This document shows, piece after piece, positions 7,423 to 14,057 of a DNA stretch of 14,351 bases. The stretch comes from Deltaproteobacteria bacterium CG_4_8_14_3_um_filter_43_13. Its GTDB lineage: Bacteria > Desulfobacterota > UBA8473. The notes beneath the pieces were generated by a model. That model saw nothing but the letters and a program-made list of their open reading frames with translations. It had not been told where the DNA came from and did not search any database. Position numbers and translations under genes: made by a program. The stretch covers positions 1 to 14,351 of the forward strand of contig PFIF01000016.1 in assembly GCA_002782605.1 (NCBI GenBank). The letters run 5' to 3'. Within the stretch, counting starts at the first letter, position 1, and each line of letters begins with the position of its first letter.

Positions 7423-8826
7423 ATGGAAAACAGATCCAATAATAGTTATTTAAAAAGAGAAGTCGGCCTGTTTTCTGCATTTATTCTGGTGGTTGCCAAC
7501 ATAGTAGGTACAGGGATATTTACTACATCAGGTTTTATTATAAGGGAACTTGGTAACCCTCAAAGTATGCTCCTTTGCTGGTTTCTCGGTGGTCTCTTTG
7601 CCCTTTCCGGTGCACTCTGTTATGGAGAACTCAGCGCCATCTTTCCAAGGGCAGGAGGAGAATATGTCTTTTTAAGGGAAAGCTTTGGGCGGGGGGTGGC
7701 ATTTCTCTCTGGATGGATATCTCTCATTGTTGGATTTTCAGCCCCTATCGCCGCAGCTTCCATTGCTTTTGCCACCTACCTTTTACGTACCTTGCCAGCT
7801 TCACTAAACCCAATTATTACTATTCCATGTTTTGGTATTAATATCCTAACCATATCTTCTATTACCTTACTGGCTGCAGCAATTATTATCATCCTCTCTA
7901 TGATTCATTATCACGGTCTGTTATTGGGGACATTTATTCAAAACTCTCTCACTGTATTCAAAATAACCGTTATTATCGCTTTTATTGTAGCCGGTTTATC
8001 CTTTGGCAATGGTTCATTATCCAACCTTTCTGAAGGGATGAATTTAAAATCGATTTTAACTGACAAGTTTGCAATATCGCTAATATTTATCTCTTTTGCT
8101 TACAGCGGCTGGAACGCTGCTGCTTATCTCGGAAGTGAGATTAAAGAGCCAAGTAGAAATATCCCCCTTTCCCTTTTTTATGGCACATTTTTTGTAATGG
8201 GTCTCTATCTGCTTTTAAATATTCTATATATCTATGCCCTCCCCGCTGAAGAGATGAGTGGTGTTCTGGAAGTAGGGAATTTGGCTGCTGTCTCGCTATT
8301 CGGGGAGCATGTAAGCAGATATTTTACAGCAGCCATTGCTATAGGCATCCTGTCCGCTCTGAGCGCCATGATAATGACAGGACCCAGGGTCTATTACGCC
8401 ATGTCCAGAGACGGTGTGTTTTTTAAGCTTTTTAGTAAAGTGAGCAATATTCACAGAACGCCAGCCCATTCCATTTTTCTGCAAGCTGCTATTGCTGTAT
8501 TAATGGTTATTACCACCTCCTTTTATAAATTACTCCTTTACATTGGATTTACACTGGCATTGTTCTCTATGATAACGGTGATAGGGATGATTGTGCTGAG
8601 GATAAAAGAACCTTTTCTGGAACATCCCTACAGAACGTTTGGATACCCAATTACCCCGTTGTTATTTATCTCAGGTAATCTATGGATTATCTATTTTTCC
8701 ATAAAGAGCAAGCCCATTATTTCGCTTTTCGGTATAGGAACAATAGGATTAGGTTTTTTGTTTTACCTATACTTCAAGATAAGGAACAATACAGCGAAAA
8801 CGAAACTTTCAGGTCAGACTAGATGA
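7423..8826 (+). CDS. APC-family amino acid/polyamine permease
   Basis: 467 residues with about 12 hydrophobic helices, typical of the amino acid-polyamine-organocation family. Helix 1 contains the unwound substrate-binding motif GTGIF (29-33) in ANIVGTGIFTTSG. It is followed by the family-typical CYGELSAIFPRAGGEY segment after helix 2 and by SGWNAAAYLGSEIKEPSRNIP in the middle, resembling the helix 6-7 region of LAT/PotE-like transporters. It probably exchanges or symports amino acids at the inner membrane; the substrate is not readable. The ATG has only a weak upstream purine stretch (GGGGCGG at 7405-7411). An 88-nt gap separates it from the small ORF, so it may have its own promoter. The gene ends on a hairpin terminator. 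Confidence 0.9.
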   Translation: MENRSNNSYLKREVGLFSAFILVVANIVGTGIFTTSGFIIRELGNPQSMLLCWFLGGLFALSGALCYGELSAIFPRAGGEYVFLRESFGRGVAFLSGWISLIVGFSAPIAAASIAFATYLLRTLPASLNPIITIPCFGINILTISSITLLAAAIIIILSMIHYHGLLLGTFIQNSLTVFKITVIIAFIVAGLSFGNGSLSNLSEGMNLKSILTDKFAISLIFISFAYSGWNAAAYLGSEIKEPSRNIPLSLFYGTFFVMGLYLLLNILYIYALPAEEMSGVLEVGNLAAVSLFGEHVSRYFTAAIAIGILSALSAMIMTGPRVYYAMSRDGVFFKLFSKVSNIHRTPAHSIFLQAAIAVLMVITTSFYKLLLYIGFTLALFSMITVIGMIVLRIKEPFLEHPYRTFGYPITPLLFISGNLWIIYFSIKSKPIISLFGIGTIGLGFLFYLYFKIRNNTAKTKLSGQTR

Positions 8827-8863
8827 CACAACAGCACACTTAAGCGCGCTGTTGTGTGTGTTT
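8826..8863 (+). terminator. Intrinsic terminator of the permease, possibly bidirectional
   Basis: ACACAACAGC (8826-8835) pairs perfectly with GCTGTTGTGT (8848-8857). The stem is extended inward by two C-G pairs separated by A-C mismatches around a TTAA loop. It begins on the last base of the permease stop and ends in GTGTTT, a short T-run. It lies between convergent genes and could stop transcription from both sides. Confidence 0.75.
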
Positions 8864-8869
8864 CCTCAC

Positions 8870-9610
8870 CTATCGCTTCTTATAGACAGTAATCCTCTTT
8901 CCTATTCGACCTACTGAAAGAAGCTCTTTAAATGCTTCGTGTTCAATATAGCCAACGAGTATGGCCTCTTGCTTCAACTCTTTAGCCAATTTCTCTTCAA
9001 GACGTTTCTCTTCAAAGCTGCCGCTCATAAAATAGTAGATAACATCATATCCGGAAAAGTCTGCCTCAAAGAAATCACCCCTGATAAGTTCTGTTTTAGA
9101 CAGATCAAACCTATTGGATAGTTTGTCCCGAGCCTTGAGACCTGAATTAAATATGTCCTCGTCGAATTCAATTCCAGTTGAGGCAGCGCCAAAAAGAGAT
9201 GCTAAAAAAACTACCCTTCCATCACCACTTCCAAGATCGAGGAAGCGAATCCCAGGTTTCAATACCTTATTGAATGCCGTCAATATGTTTGGGTCCTTTA
9301 TTCTGGTTGGGACAAAGATACCTTTTTCGACATAATAGCCCCCTGTTTTAAAACTGAACAATTGATTCTCAATCTTCTTCGGCAGAGACTGATCACACGC
9401 TTTTACTATAATATCTATCATTTCCTCTGTAATTACCTGAGATGACTGAGTATGAATAGGAAACAGATTTCCTTTGACTGAGGACTTATCTTCTGCAATG
9501 CAATAAGGCGCTATAGAATAAGAAACAAAGAAGAAAAAAACAGACAGCACAGATATTAGAAGCAAAGTATAGTTTTTTTTGTTGGAATGAACAGCTTTTA
9601 TATTTGACAT
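8870..9610 (-). CDS. Membrane-anchored class I SAM-dependent methyltransferase (FAM173-like)
   Basis: 246 residues from ATG 9610, chosen because AGGA (9618-9621) lies 7 nt upstream; an ATG 13 codons earlier (9649) has no good ribosome site. Residues about 14-39 are strongly hydrophobic and end in APYCIAED, a signal anchor or signal peptide. FVPT (99-102) is followed by the SAM-binding motif I, LDLGSGDG (124-131), then an acidic residue (Glu148) ending strand 2 and a GDF motif (178-180). The FVPT plus LDLGSGDGR arrangement resembles the FAM173/ATP-synthase-c-subunit lysine methyltransferase group, which is also membrane-anchored. That assignment is from memory and not certain. SAM is cytosolic, so anchoring is more plausible than export. 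It is convergent with the permease and starts 56 nt after higA. Confidence 0.8.
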   Translation of the reverse strand: MSNIKAVHSNKKNYTLLLISVLSVFFFFVSYSIAPYCIAEDKSSVKGNLFPIHTQSSQVITEEMIDIIVKACDQSLPKKIENQLFSFKTGGYYVEKGIFVPTRIKDPNILTAFNKVLKPGIRFLDLGSGDGRVVFLASLFGAASTGIEFDEDIFNSGLKARDKLSNRFDLSKTELIRGDFFEADFSGYDVIYYFMSGSFEEKRLEEKLAKELKQEAILVGYIEHEAFKELLSVGRIGKRITVYKKR

Positions 9611-9666
9611 TGTATTTTCCTGAATAATTGTTGTATTCCCATCACCCAATGAACTAGCAAATATCC

Positions 9667-9951
9667 CTAGGCAGCTATCGACTTGAGGTGGTTAAGATTC
9701 ACTTTTTGTTTAGCTTTCCACAAATCATACTGAAGCTGAAGCCTTAACCATCCCTCTGGAGTCCGGCCAAAAACCTTTGAAAGTCTCAAAGCCATTTCTG
9801 GACTAATCCCCGACTTACCGTTCAAAAGCATTGAAAGGGTTTTTCTGGTAACACCAAGAGATTCAGCAGCCTCGGTGACAGCCAAGTTAAGTGGATCGAT
9901 ACACATATCTCTAATTATTTCACCAGGATGTGGTGGATTATGCATACCCAT
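9667..9951 (-). CDS. higA: HigA-type antitoxin, XRE helix-turn-helix
   Basis: 94 residues. The N-terminus NPPHPGEIIRD is the signature of HigA-family antitoxins. The helix-turn-helix covers about 24-58 (TEAAESLGVTRKTLSMLLNG), followed by ISPEMALRLSKVFGRTPEGWLRLQ, which is near-canonical for the family. The protein binds and neutralises the HigB toxin and represses the operon. AAGGAG lies six bases before the ATG. Gene order is toxin first, antitoxin second, as in classical higBA, with an 11-nt gap. It looks intact. Confidence 0.95.
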   Translation of the reverse strand: MGMHNPPHPGEIIRDMCIDPLNLAVTEAAESLGVTRKTLSMLLNGKSGISPEMALRLSKVFGRTPEGWLRLQLQYDLWKAKQKVNLNHLKSIAA

Positions 9952-9962
9952 AATAATCTCCT

Positions 9963-10268
9963 TTAATGATAATCTTCATAATTTACTTCAAAAACATCTC
10001 CATTTTTTATCCTGAATGTTATACGCCAATTCCCGCTAACCTTTACAGCCAATGTATCCTTTCTTTTACCTTTTAAATTGTGCAAATTTAAACCAGGCAA
10101 ATCCATATCATCGACAGTTTCAGATGTCTCAAGAAGTGCGAGAATTCTCCGCAGGCGTTCCACATGCTGTAGGTTAACTCCGGAGGTGTGTCCGGATTCA
10201 AATAGCCTCTTCAGCCCTTTATTTATCACCGATTTTTGCAAAGGGATAACCGTCACACGATATAACAA
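9963..10268 (-). CDS. higB: HigB-type toxin (RelE superfamily mRNA interferase)
   Basis: 101 residues from a TTG codon. The core KGLKRLFESG through HVERLRRILALLETSETVDDMDLPGLNLHNLKG, GNWRITF (79-85) and NYEDYH (96-101) is typical of HigB toxins, which cleave mRNA on the ribosome. The family is usually about 92 residues and starts some 6 residues before KGLK; here there are 17. The true start may therefore be internal, although no ATG is available. AGGA lies 10 nt upstream of the TTG, somewhat far. The palindrome at 10290-10308 just upstream is the likely HigA operator. Confidence 0.9.
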   Translation of the reverse strand: MLYRVTVIPLQKSVINKGLKRLFESGHTSGVNLQHVERLRRILALLETSETVDDMDLPGLNLHNLKGKRKDTLAVKVSGNWRITFRIKNGDVFEVNYEDYH

Positions 10269-10289
10269 AGAATGTAAATCCTGTTGTTT

Positions 10290-10308
10290 AGATTACTACT
10301 GATAATCT
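10290..10308 (-). promoter_or_regulatory. higO: Candidate HigA operator
   Basis: AGATTA-N7-TAATCT is a perfect 6-bp inverted repeat starting 22 bp upstream of the higB start. That is the usual place for autoregulation by HigA, whose helix-turn-helix dimers bind such palindromes. A possible promoter lies further upstream on the same strand: TTGATG (10347-10352), 16-bp spacer, TATTCT (10325-10330). Placement and symmetry are seen directly; the binding is inferred. Confidence 0.5.
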
Positions 10309-10596
10309 GCTGTCCTTTTCGACCAGAATATTCTTTTTAATAAGGTCATCAACTATTTCATTAAACCTGGATCCAGAGTGAACAGTTAAAAACCGTATAC
10401 TTTCAAGGACTTAATTATCACATTTTGTGAAGAAAAACTGTTTGATTTCAAAGAAGAATCAATCATTGGCTCTGGATTTAGGTTAAATAAAATAATTAGT
10501 CATTTCTTGGAGTTCTCAATGAAAAGATTAATTTTTCTGAAACAACTAGTGATACATTTTTGAGGATTTGACAGCTACTCCATACGATGGTGAAAT
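10309..10596. other. Gene-less stretch with a protein-like fragment
   Basis: No complete gene. On the minus strand an open frame from 10410 to a stop at 10288 reads LESIRFLTVHSGSRF, then NEIVDDLIKKNILVEKDSRL. This is protein-like but has no start. A second short frame (ATG 10466 to stop 10386) ends near its beginning in a different frame. Together they could be the end of a frameshifted, decayed gene, or chance. The last codons overlap the higBA operator. Nothing else is evident. The run-out of the ligase gene lacks a clear hairpin terminator. Confidence 0.3.
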
Positions 10597-12123
10597 TCAT
10601 ATATATCCTTTTTTATATTTTAGTATCTTACCAACAGCACTTTTAGGTAGATTACTAACAAATTCCACAGATTGGGGCACGGCGAAATCAGGAAGATTTT
10701 TCTTGCAAAGTTCTATAACTTCTTCTTCCGTTAATTCTTTCCCTTCCCGCAGTACAATAAAGGCCTTTATTGCTTCTCCAAGGTTTTCATCCGGTAACCC
10801 TATTACTGCAGCTTCTTTAACAGAGAGGTCCTGATAGATTATATCTTCAATTTCCGAAGCTACAATAGTCTTCCGCGAAATTGTTATAAAGTCCTTTTTC
10901 CTTCCTTGAATGTATATATAACCTTCATCGTCTATTGTAGCCATATCTCCTGTATAAAGCCATCCATCTCTTATGGTCTGTTCAGTTGCCTGAGGTGCCT
11001 TCAAATATCCTTTCATGATGGCATCACCCCTAACTATAATCTCACCTGGTATGTAAGGTGGAAGGTCATTTCCCTGATCATCAACTACCCTTATGTTTAC
11101 ATTTATGGCCTCCCTGCCAACGGATTGTAACCTTTTCAATTCCTCAGGAGATCCTTCTGTGACAACCTCGTCTGGTCTTAGCCAGGCTATACCACCGCAT
11201 TCTGTGAGAGCAAACATATTACCGAAGATATTACCGAAGACCCTTATGGCCCTTTTAAGAATCTCAGAAGATAGAGGAACTCCGGTAAGAGCAATGAAAC
11301 GCATAGTGTTTAAATCATATTTCCCTATATCCGGGTGATCGAGAAGCTGGATAAGGAAGGGAGTGCCCATAAATGTATGATTTGCCCTCCTTCTCTCGAT
11401 TGTCTCTAAAATACAATCAGCCGTCATCTCCGCTGCTATAATACAGCTACCTCCTACATAATAATGGCTGAAAACCCAAATTGGAATTACCGGTCCCCAA
11501 AAAATCGGTGTAGCGATTATACCTATATCGTCCGGTGTAACTCGATGCGCAAACAGAGTGTTCAAGGCTATCGCTAGGCTGCTCTTATGGGTATGAACTA
11601 TTTGCTTGGGAAATCCAGTTGTCCCACTTGTATTAATGATAAGCAAATCATCATCTTCATTAACGGATATATTGGGGTCTTTCGACTCATGAGCCAAAAT
11701 GAATTTTTCGTAATTTATCTCACTTTCTACAGGTTCACCCAGAACTATAAAATCTTTCAAACTGTTGAGTTCCCCTTTAAGTGAATCTACAATATTCCTG
11801 TACTTTGGCTGGAATATTACAGTATCCGTCTCGGTATTTCTTACTATATAAGTCAGGTCATTAACGGAGAGAAATGGATTTGCCGCCATATAGGTCATCC
11901 CCAGTTTCGCTGTAGCACAGAAAATTTCCACATGCTGGTGGCAGTTGTCTGCTATAATTACTGTTCTGTTCCCTTTCTTATGGCCTAAGCTTAAAAGACC
12001 GTTGGCAAGTCTGTTTACCCTGTCATCCAGTTCTTGATATGTATAACTCGTTTCTTCAAAGATCAAAGCCGTCTTTTTTGGAAACCTTCTTGCATTGCGC
12101 CTAATAATATCACCAATGACCAT
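10597..12123 (-). CDS. AMP-forming acyl-CoA synthetase/ligase
   Basis: 508 residues from ATG 12123, which has a strong AAGGAGG site; the frame is open 29 codons further, but those residues do not look like the family. ANL-superfamily enzyme that adenylates a carboxylic acid and transfers it to CoA in the cytosol. The P-loop is TSGTTGFPK (165-173). The adenine-binding region is FALTECGG (304-311). YTGD (390-393), GRKKD (407-411) and the catalytic lysine in PKSAVGKILK (Lys499) are all present. The stretch after GRKKDFI reads TISRKTIVASEIE, where most family members have a glycine-rich SGGENIYPxEIE. It lies downstream of the MarR regulator and the thioesterase, suggesting use of an aromatic or fatty acid; the substrate is not predictable. 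Confidence 0.92.
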   Translation of the reverse strand: MVIGDIIRRNARRFPKKTALIFEETSYTYQELDDRVNRLANGLLSLGHKKGNRTVIIADNCHQHVEIFCATAKLGMTYMAANPFLSVNDLTYIVRNTETDTVIFQPKYRNIVDSLKGELNSLKDFIVLGEPVESEINYEKFILAHESKDPNISVNEDDDLLIINTSGTTGFPKQIVHTHKSSLAIALNTLFAHRVTPDDIGIIATPIFWGPVIPIWVFSHYYVGGSCIIAAEMTADCILETIERRRANHTFMGTPFLIQLLDHPDIGKYDLNTMRFIALTGVPLSSEILKRAIRVFGNIFGNMFALTECGGIAWLRPDEVVTEGSPEELKRLQSVGREAINVNIRVVDDQGNDLPPYIPGEIIVRGDAIMKGYLKAPQATEQTIRDGWLYTGDMATIDDEGYIYIQGRKKDFITISRKTIVASEIEDIIYQDLSVKEAAVIGLPDENLGEAIKAFIVLREGKELTEEEVIELCKKNLPDFAVPQSVEFVSNLPKSAVGKILKYKKGYI

Positions 12124-12130
12124 TTCAAGT

Positions 12131-12137
12131 CCTCCTT
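12131..12137 (-). promoter_or_regulatory. Ribosome binding site of the acyl-CoA ligase
   Basis: AAGGAGG on the minus strand, 7 nt before ATG 12123. A near-perfect Shine-Dalgarno at the right distance fixes the start of the ligase and argues against the longer frame from 12210. Confidence 0.85.
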
Positions 12138-12199
12138 CTAAAGGGTTACAATTCACAATGTTGACGCCCACTGTTAAAGCAAGTTCTGAAAGACTACTT

Positions 12200-12355
12200 T
12201 TAAAGGTCAATTTTTAATCTGTCCCCATATGGCCATTCGAGAAGCACTATCTCGTCTGGAGCTACAAGATCAGTAACTGCAATTTGCTCCTCTATGGCTT
12301 GACCGTTGATTGTAGCCTTTAGTTCAACATATCTGTGGTACTTCTTGAGGGTCAC
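12200..12355 (-). CDS. Unrecognised 51-residue ORF, or 3' part of a frameshifted gene
   Basis: From GTG 12355 the product begins VTLKKYHRYVELKATINGQ, continues AIEEQIAVTDLVAPDEIVLL and ends EWPYGDRLKIDL. The composition is convincingly protein-like, with alternating beta-type segments. Its GTG overlaps the stop of the preceding ORF as GTGA. Either the two are translationally coupled, or one base was gained or lost and they were a single protein of about 78 residues or more. It ends 76 nt before the ligase start in the same transcription unit. No family recognised. The EWPYGDRLKIDL tail faintly recalls the C-terminus of TsaE, but nothing else does. Confidence 0.45.
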   Translation of the reverse strand: MTLKKYHRYVELKATINGQAIEEQIAVTDLVAPDEIVLLEWPYGDRLKIDL

Positions 12356-12435
12356 TGTGAAGGATCCACCTCAGCATCAATCCCCAGGACTGTCGAGGAA
12401 ACCGTCCTGGCTTTGCGTGTCAAAATAGCGGGCAT
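12352..12435 (-). CDS. Unrecognised 27-residue ORF upstream in frame -1/+1
   Basis: ATG 12435 has GAAGG eight bases upstream. The product begins MPAILTRKARTVSSTVLGID and ends AEVDPSQ, closing on a TGA that overlaps the next GTG. The frame is open upstream as well (back to a stop just before 12508), with a Lys/Arg/Ser-rich stretch. This could be a real small leader gene coupled to the next ORF, or the middle piece of a frameshifted gene. Function unknown. Confidence 0.35.
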   Translation of the reverse strand: MPAILTRKARTVSSTVLGIDAEVDPSQ

Positions 12436-12446
12436 CCTTTTGTCCT

Positions 12447-12566
12447 TCAATGTCCTATATTTTGATTCTTGTTTGCTCTTTTGTGAACGGGCAAAAGCGT
12501 GCGCCAAGTTGACATCACCCTTTCACACATTTCAGGCCATAAATCAAAGTTGCCATAAGGGTCCAC
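12447..12566 (-). CDS. Unrecognised 39-residue ORF after marR
   Basis: GTG 12566 starts 12 nt after the marR stop. The product begins VDPYGNFDLWPEMCERVMST and ends WRTLLPVHKRANKNQNIGH. The first part (DPYGNFDLWPEM...WRTLL) looks like a helical amphipathic segment of a larger protein. The ribosome site is weak (GAAAG). It may be the 5' part of a decayed gene whose later parts are the two downstream ORFs in other frames, or a small gene. No confident family. Confidence 0.3.
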   Translation of the reverse strand: MDPYGNFDLWPEMCERVMSTWRTLLPVHKRANKNQNIGH

Positions 12567-12577
12567 TGCTTTCAAAG

Positions 12578-13012
12578 CTATTTTCCTTCATTAAATTTCT
12601 CAAAAAAACTATTGAGCACCTTCTTAAAGGATTCGATTTCCTGTTCAGAAAAGCCTGTTTTGATCTCTTCGTTCACTCTTCTGATGACGGTTTTTGCCCT
12701 GTTAATTTCCTTCATTCCTTGAGTTGTTAGATAAATATGGAATATGCGGCGATCGGTGGGGCTCACCTTACGGCTGACAAAACCGGATTTTTCCAGACGA
12801 TCAATTAGTCCCGTGATCGTGGAGTTGTCTATGGACAAAAGTTGGCTCAGCTCGGTCATGCTTTGTCCCTCCCTCCGTTTTAACAAGAAGAGAATACCCG
12901 TTTGTGCCGGTGTCACCCTGATCTCTTCCATGTCAAGGGCATTTTTTAGATAGGTCCGCAGTTTTTGTTGGGCTGTAAAAACTAGGTATATAAGGCGATC
13001 ATCGGTTAGCAT
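12578..13012 (-). CDS. MarR-family transcriptional regulator
   Basis: 144 residues, the normal size for MarR. The winged helix-turn-helix covers about 35-100: TPAQTGILFLLKRREGQSMTELSQ, then the recognition helix DNSTITGLIDRLEKSGFV (62-79) and the wing with SPTDRR (84-89), followed by FHIYLTTQGM. Dimerisation helices lie at both ends. MarR proteins repress nearby genes and release DNA on binding small acids, phenolics or acyl-CoAs. GGAGGAG upstream gives a good ribosome site. It lies 24 nt after the thioesterase, so they are cotranscribed. Its likely targets are its own operon of thioesterase and ligase, through the palindromes upstream of 13495. Confidence 0.93.
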   Translation of the reverse strand: MLTDDRLIYLVFTAQQKLRTYLKNALDMEEIRVTPAQTGILFLLKRREGQSMTELSQLLSIDNSTITGLIDRLEKSGFVSRKVSPTDRRIFHIYLTTQGMKEINRAKTVIRRVNEEIKTGFSEQEIESFKKVLNSFFEKFNEGK

Positions 13013-13036
13013 CTATCATCTCCTCCACTTTTTTGT

Positions 13037-13495
13037 TTATTCGGATTTATCCGATTTTCCAACCAATGCCATTAGCGTCGTCAACGATGTTGCGCACAGC
13101 TTTTCAACCCCATTTTTAACAACGAAAACCTCAGTTCTGCATATAGTCAAGGTACGTCCTGATTTTATGACCTGTCCACGAGCAATAAGAAGTTCACCAT
13201 CCCCAGGAGCGATAAGATTCAATTTGTACTCAACGGTTAGGATTGATGAGTCCTTGGGCATTAAACTGAAAGAAGCATAGCCTCCTGAATTATCAGCAAC
13301 CGTGCCAATGATGCCTGCATGAAAAAAGCCATGCTGCTGAGAAAGTTCTTTTTTGTAAGGAAGATGGATTTCGCAGTATCCAGGCTTAATTTCAACAAGT
13401 TCTGCTCCAATAAAATCCATAAACTTCTGGCGTGAAAAACTTGATCTCACTTTCTCTTGATAGTTCGGGTCTAAAGGCTTAAAGGACATTGACAT
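13037..13495 (-). CDS. PaaI-family hotdog acyl-CoA thioesterase
   Basis: 152 residues from ATG 13495; the frame can begin at a GTG (13504), but that GTG lies inside the AAGGAGGTG ribosome site. Single hotdog domain hydrolysing acyl- or aryl-CoA in the cytosol. The active-site region is QQHGFFHAGIIGTVADNSGGYA (53-74). It has His55 and His59 in place of the usual HGG pattern, plus Asp68. The later strands read SSILTVEYKLNLIAPGDGELL, then ARGQVIKSGRTLTICRTEVF, as in PaaI/YigI-type proteins. It is the first gene of a unit with marR and, further down, the acyl-CoA ligase. It may recycle CoA from dead-end CoA esters. Substrate is not shown by sequence. Confidence 0.9.
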   Translation of the reverse strand: MSMSFKPLDPNYQEKVRSSFSRQKFMDFIGAELVEIKPGYCEIHLPYKKELSQQHGFFHAGIIGTVADNSGGYASFSLMPKDSSILTVEYKLNLIAPGDGELLIARGQVIKSGRTLTICRTEVFVVKNGVEKLCATSLTTLMALVGKSDKSE

Positions 13496-13502
13496 TATAT
13501 TC

Positions 13503-13510
13503 ACCTCCTT
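13503..13510 (-). promoter_or_regulatory. Ribosome binding site of the thioesterase
   Basis: AAGGAGGT on the minus strand, a perfect anti-Shine-Dalgarno match. It ends 7-8 nt before ATG 13495 and decides that start over the GTG it contains. Confidence 0.85.
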
Positions 13511-13604
13511 ATTAACTTCGATGATGTTTCCTCTATTTGTTTTCTATTCAAAAACTTCCCAGCCGCTTAAATCTCACTCCATTGGGTTCAAAAAATGTAT
13601 AGAA

Positions 13605-13618
13605 TAACTCATTAGTTA
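13605..13618. promoter_or_regulatory. Short palindrome, possible MarR operator
   Basis: TAACT-CATT-AGTTA is a perfect 5-bp inverted repeat about 110 bp upstream of the thioesterase start. An AT-rich TATACA (minus strand, 13596-13601) next to it could serve as a -10 box. MarR sites are typically palindromes of about 16-20 bp overlapping promoters, so this is plausible but short. Confidence 0.3.
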
Positions 13619-13712
13619 GATAAGCTCACAGTGCTTGTCAGAAAGAGAAAACCAATGTAAATGACTCTATCATTTGTTGGCATGAAGAAAACCTGTTATA
13701 TTATTTAGTTTA

Positions 13713-13733
13713 GTATGCCAATATCTGGCATAC
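13713..13733. promoter_or_regulatory. 21-bp palindrome GTATGCCA-N5-TGGCATAC
   Basis: Perfect 8-bp inverted repeat with a 5-nt spacer, flanked by ATTATTT (13700-13706) and AAATAAT (13735-13741), also inverted. On the minus strand, the TTGGCA inside it followed 15 bp later by TATAAC resembles a -35/-10 pair reading toward the thioesterase operon. That would place the palindrome over the promoter. It is a good candidate operator, for the MarR protein or another regulator. Confidence 0.55.
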
Positions 13734-13740
13734 CAAATAA

Positions 13741-14004
13741 TGTTTGTCAAGTATTTTTTTAATGTTCCGGAACTCCGATATAAGAAAAAGGAAAAATTCA
13801 ACTTTTTTCAAAAAAACTCGATGTTTGCCAGTTTTCATGTAATCACAACCTTTGCGCCAGATAGGGTCTCATGTGGCATTATTTGGACGTGGCTGCACGA
13901 ATACAAACATACATATGGGGGGGATATGCCAGGAAATAAAAACGTGTCTAATGCCATATAAAGCTGCGCCTAACCTATTGATATTATCGAGCTTTTGTCA
14001 TTAT
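13741..14004. other. Gene-less stretch with TGGCAT words and a G7 tract
   Basis: No convincing gene. A 73-codon plus-strand ORF (13740-13961) has no ribosome site and a composition following the AT-rich DNA. The stretch holds an oligo-T run (13754-13761), further TGGCAT/ATGCCA words (13874, 13926, 13951), and CATAT-GGGGGGG-ATATG (13912-13928), a perfect inverted repeat around seven Gs. Confidence 0.5.
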
Positions 14005-14057
14005 CCGATTTGACATAACCGCTGTTTTGTGCTTATCCTGCGCTTATGACAAATCGG
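14005..14057. repeat. Inverted repeat before the transposase remnant
   Basis: CCGATTTGACATAA (14005-14018) and TTATGACAAATCGG (14044-14057) are inverted copies with one mismatch, 25 bp apart. The right arm contains the likely original start ATG (14046) of the transposase. It may be part of the insertion-sequence end or a translation-limiting structure. Confidence 0.6.

Noticed and set aside
7355..7453. 32-codon upstream ORF overlapping the permease start
   Set aside because: Weak ribosome site and no protein-like character; probably chance, although a regulatory leader cannot be excluded.
12124..12210. 29-residue N-terminal extension of the acyl-CoA ligase
   Set aside because: The strong AAGGAGG before ATG 12123 and the family-typical N-terminus starting there make the extension unlikely.
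12335..12730. 131-codon plus-strand ORF across the marR end
   Set aside because: It runs antisense to a clear MarR gene and the minus-strand small ORFs; it has no ribosome site and no recognisable motif.
13740..13961. 73-codon plus-strand ORF in the intergenic region
   Set aside because: No ribosome binding site, low-complexity AT-rich start, no family resemblance.
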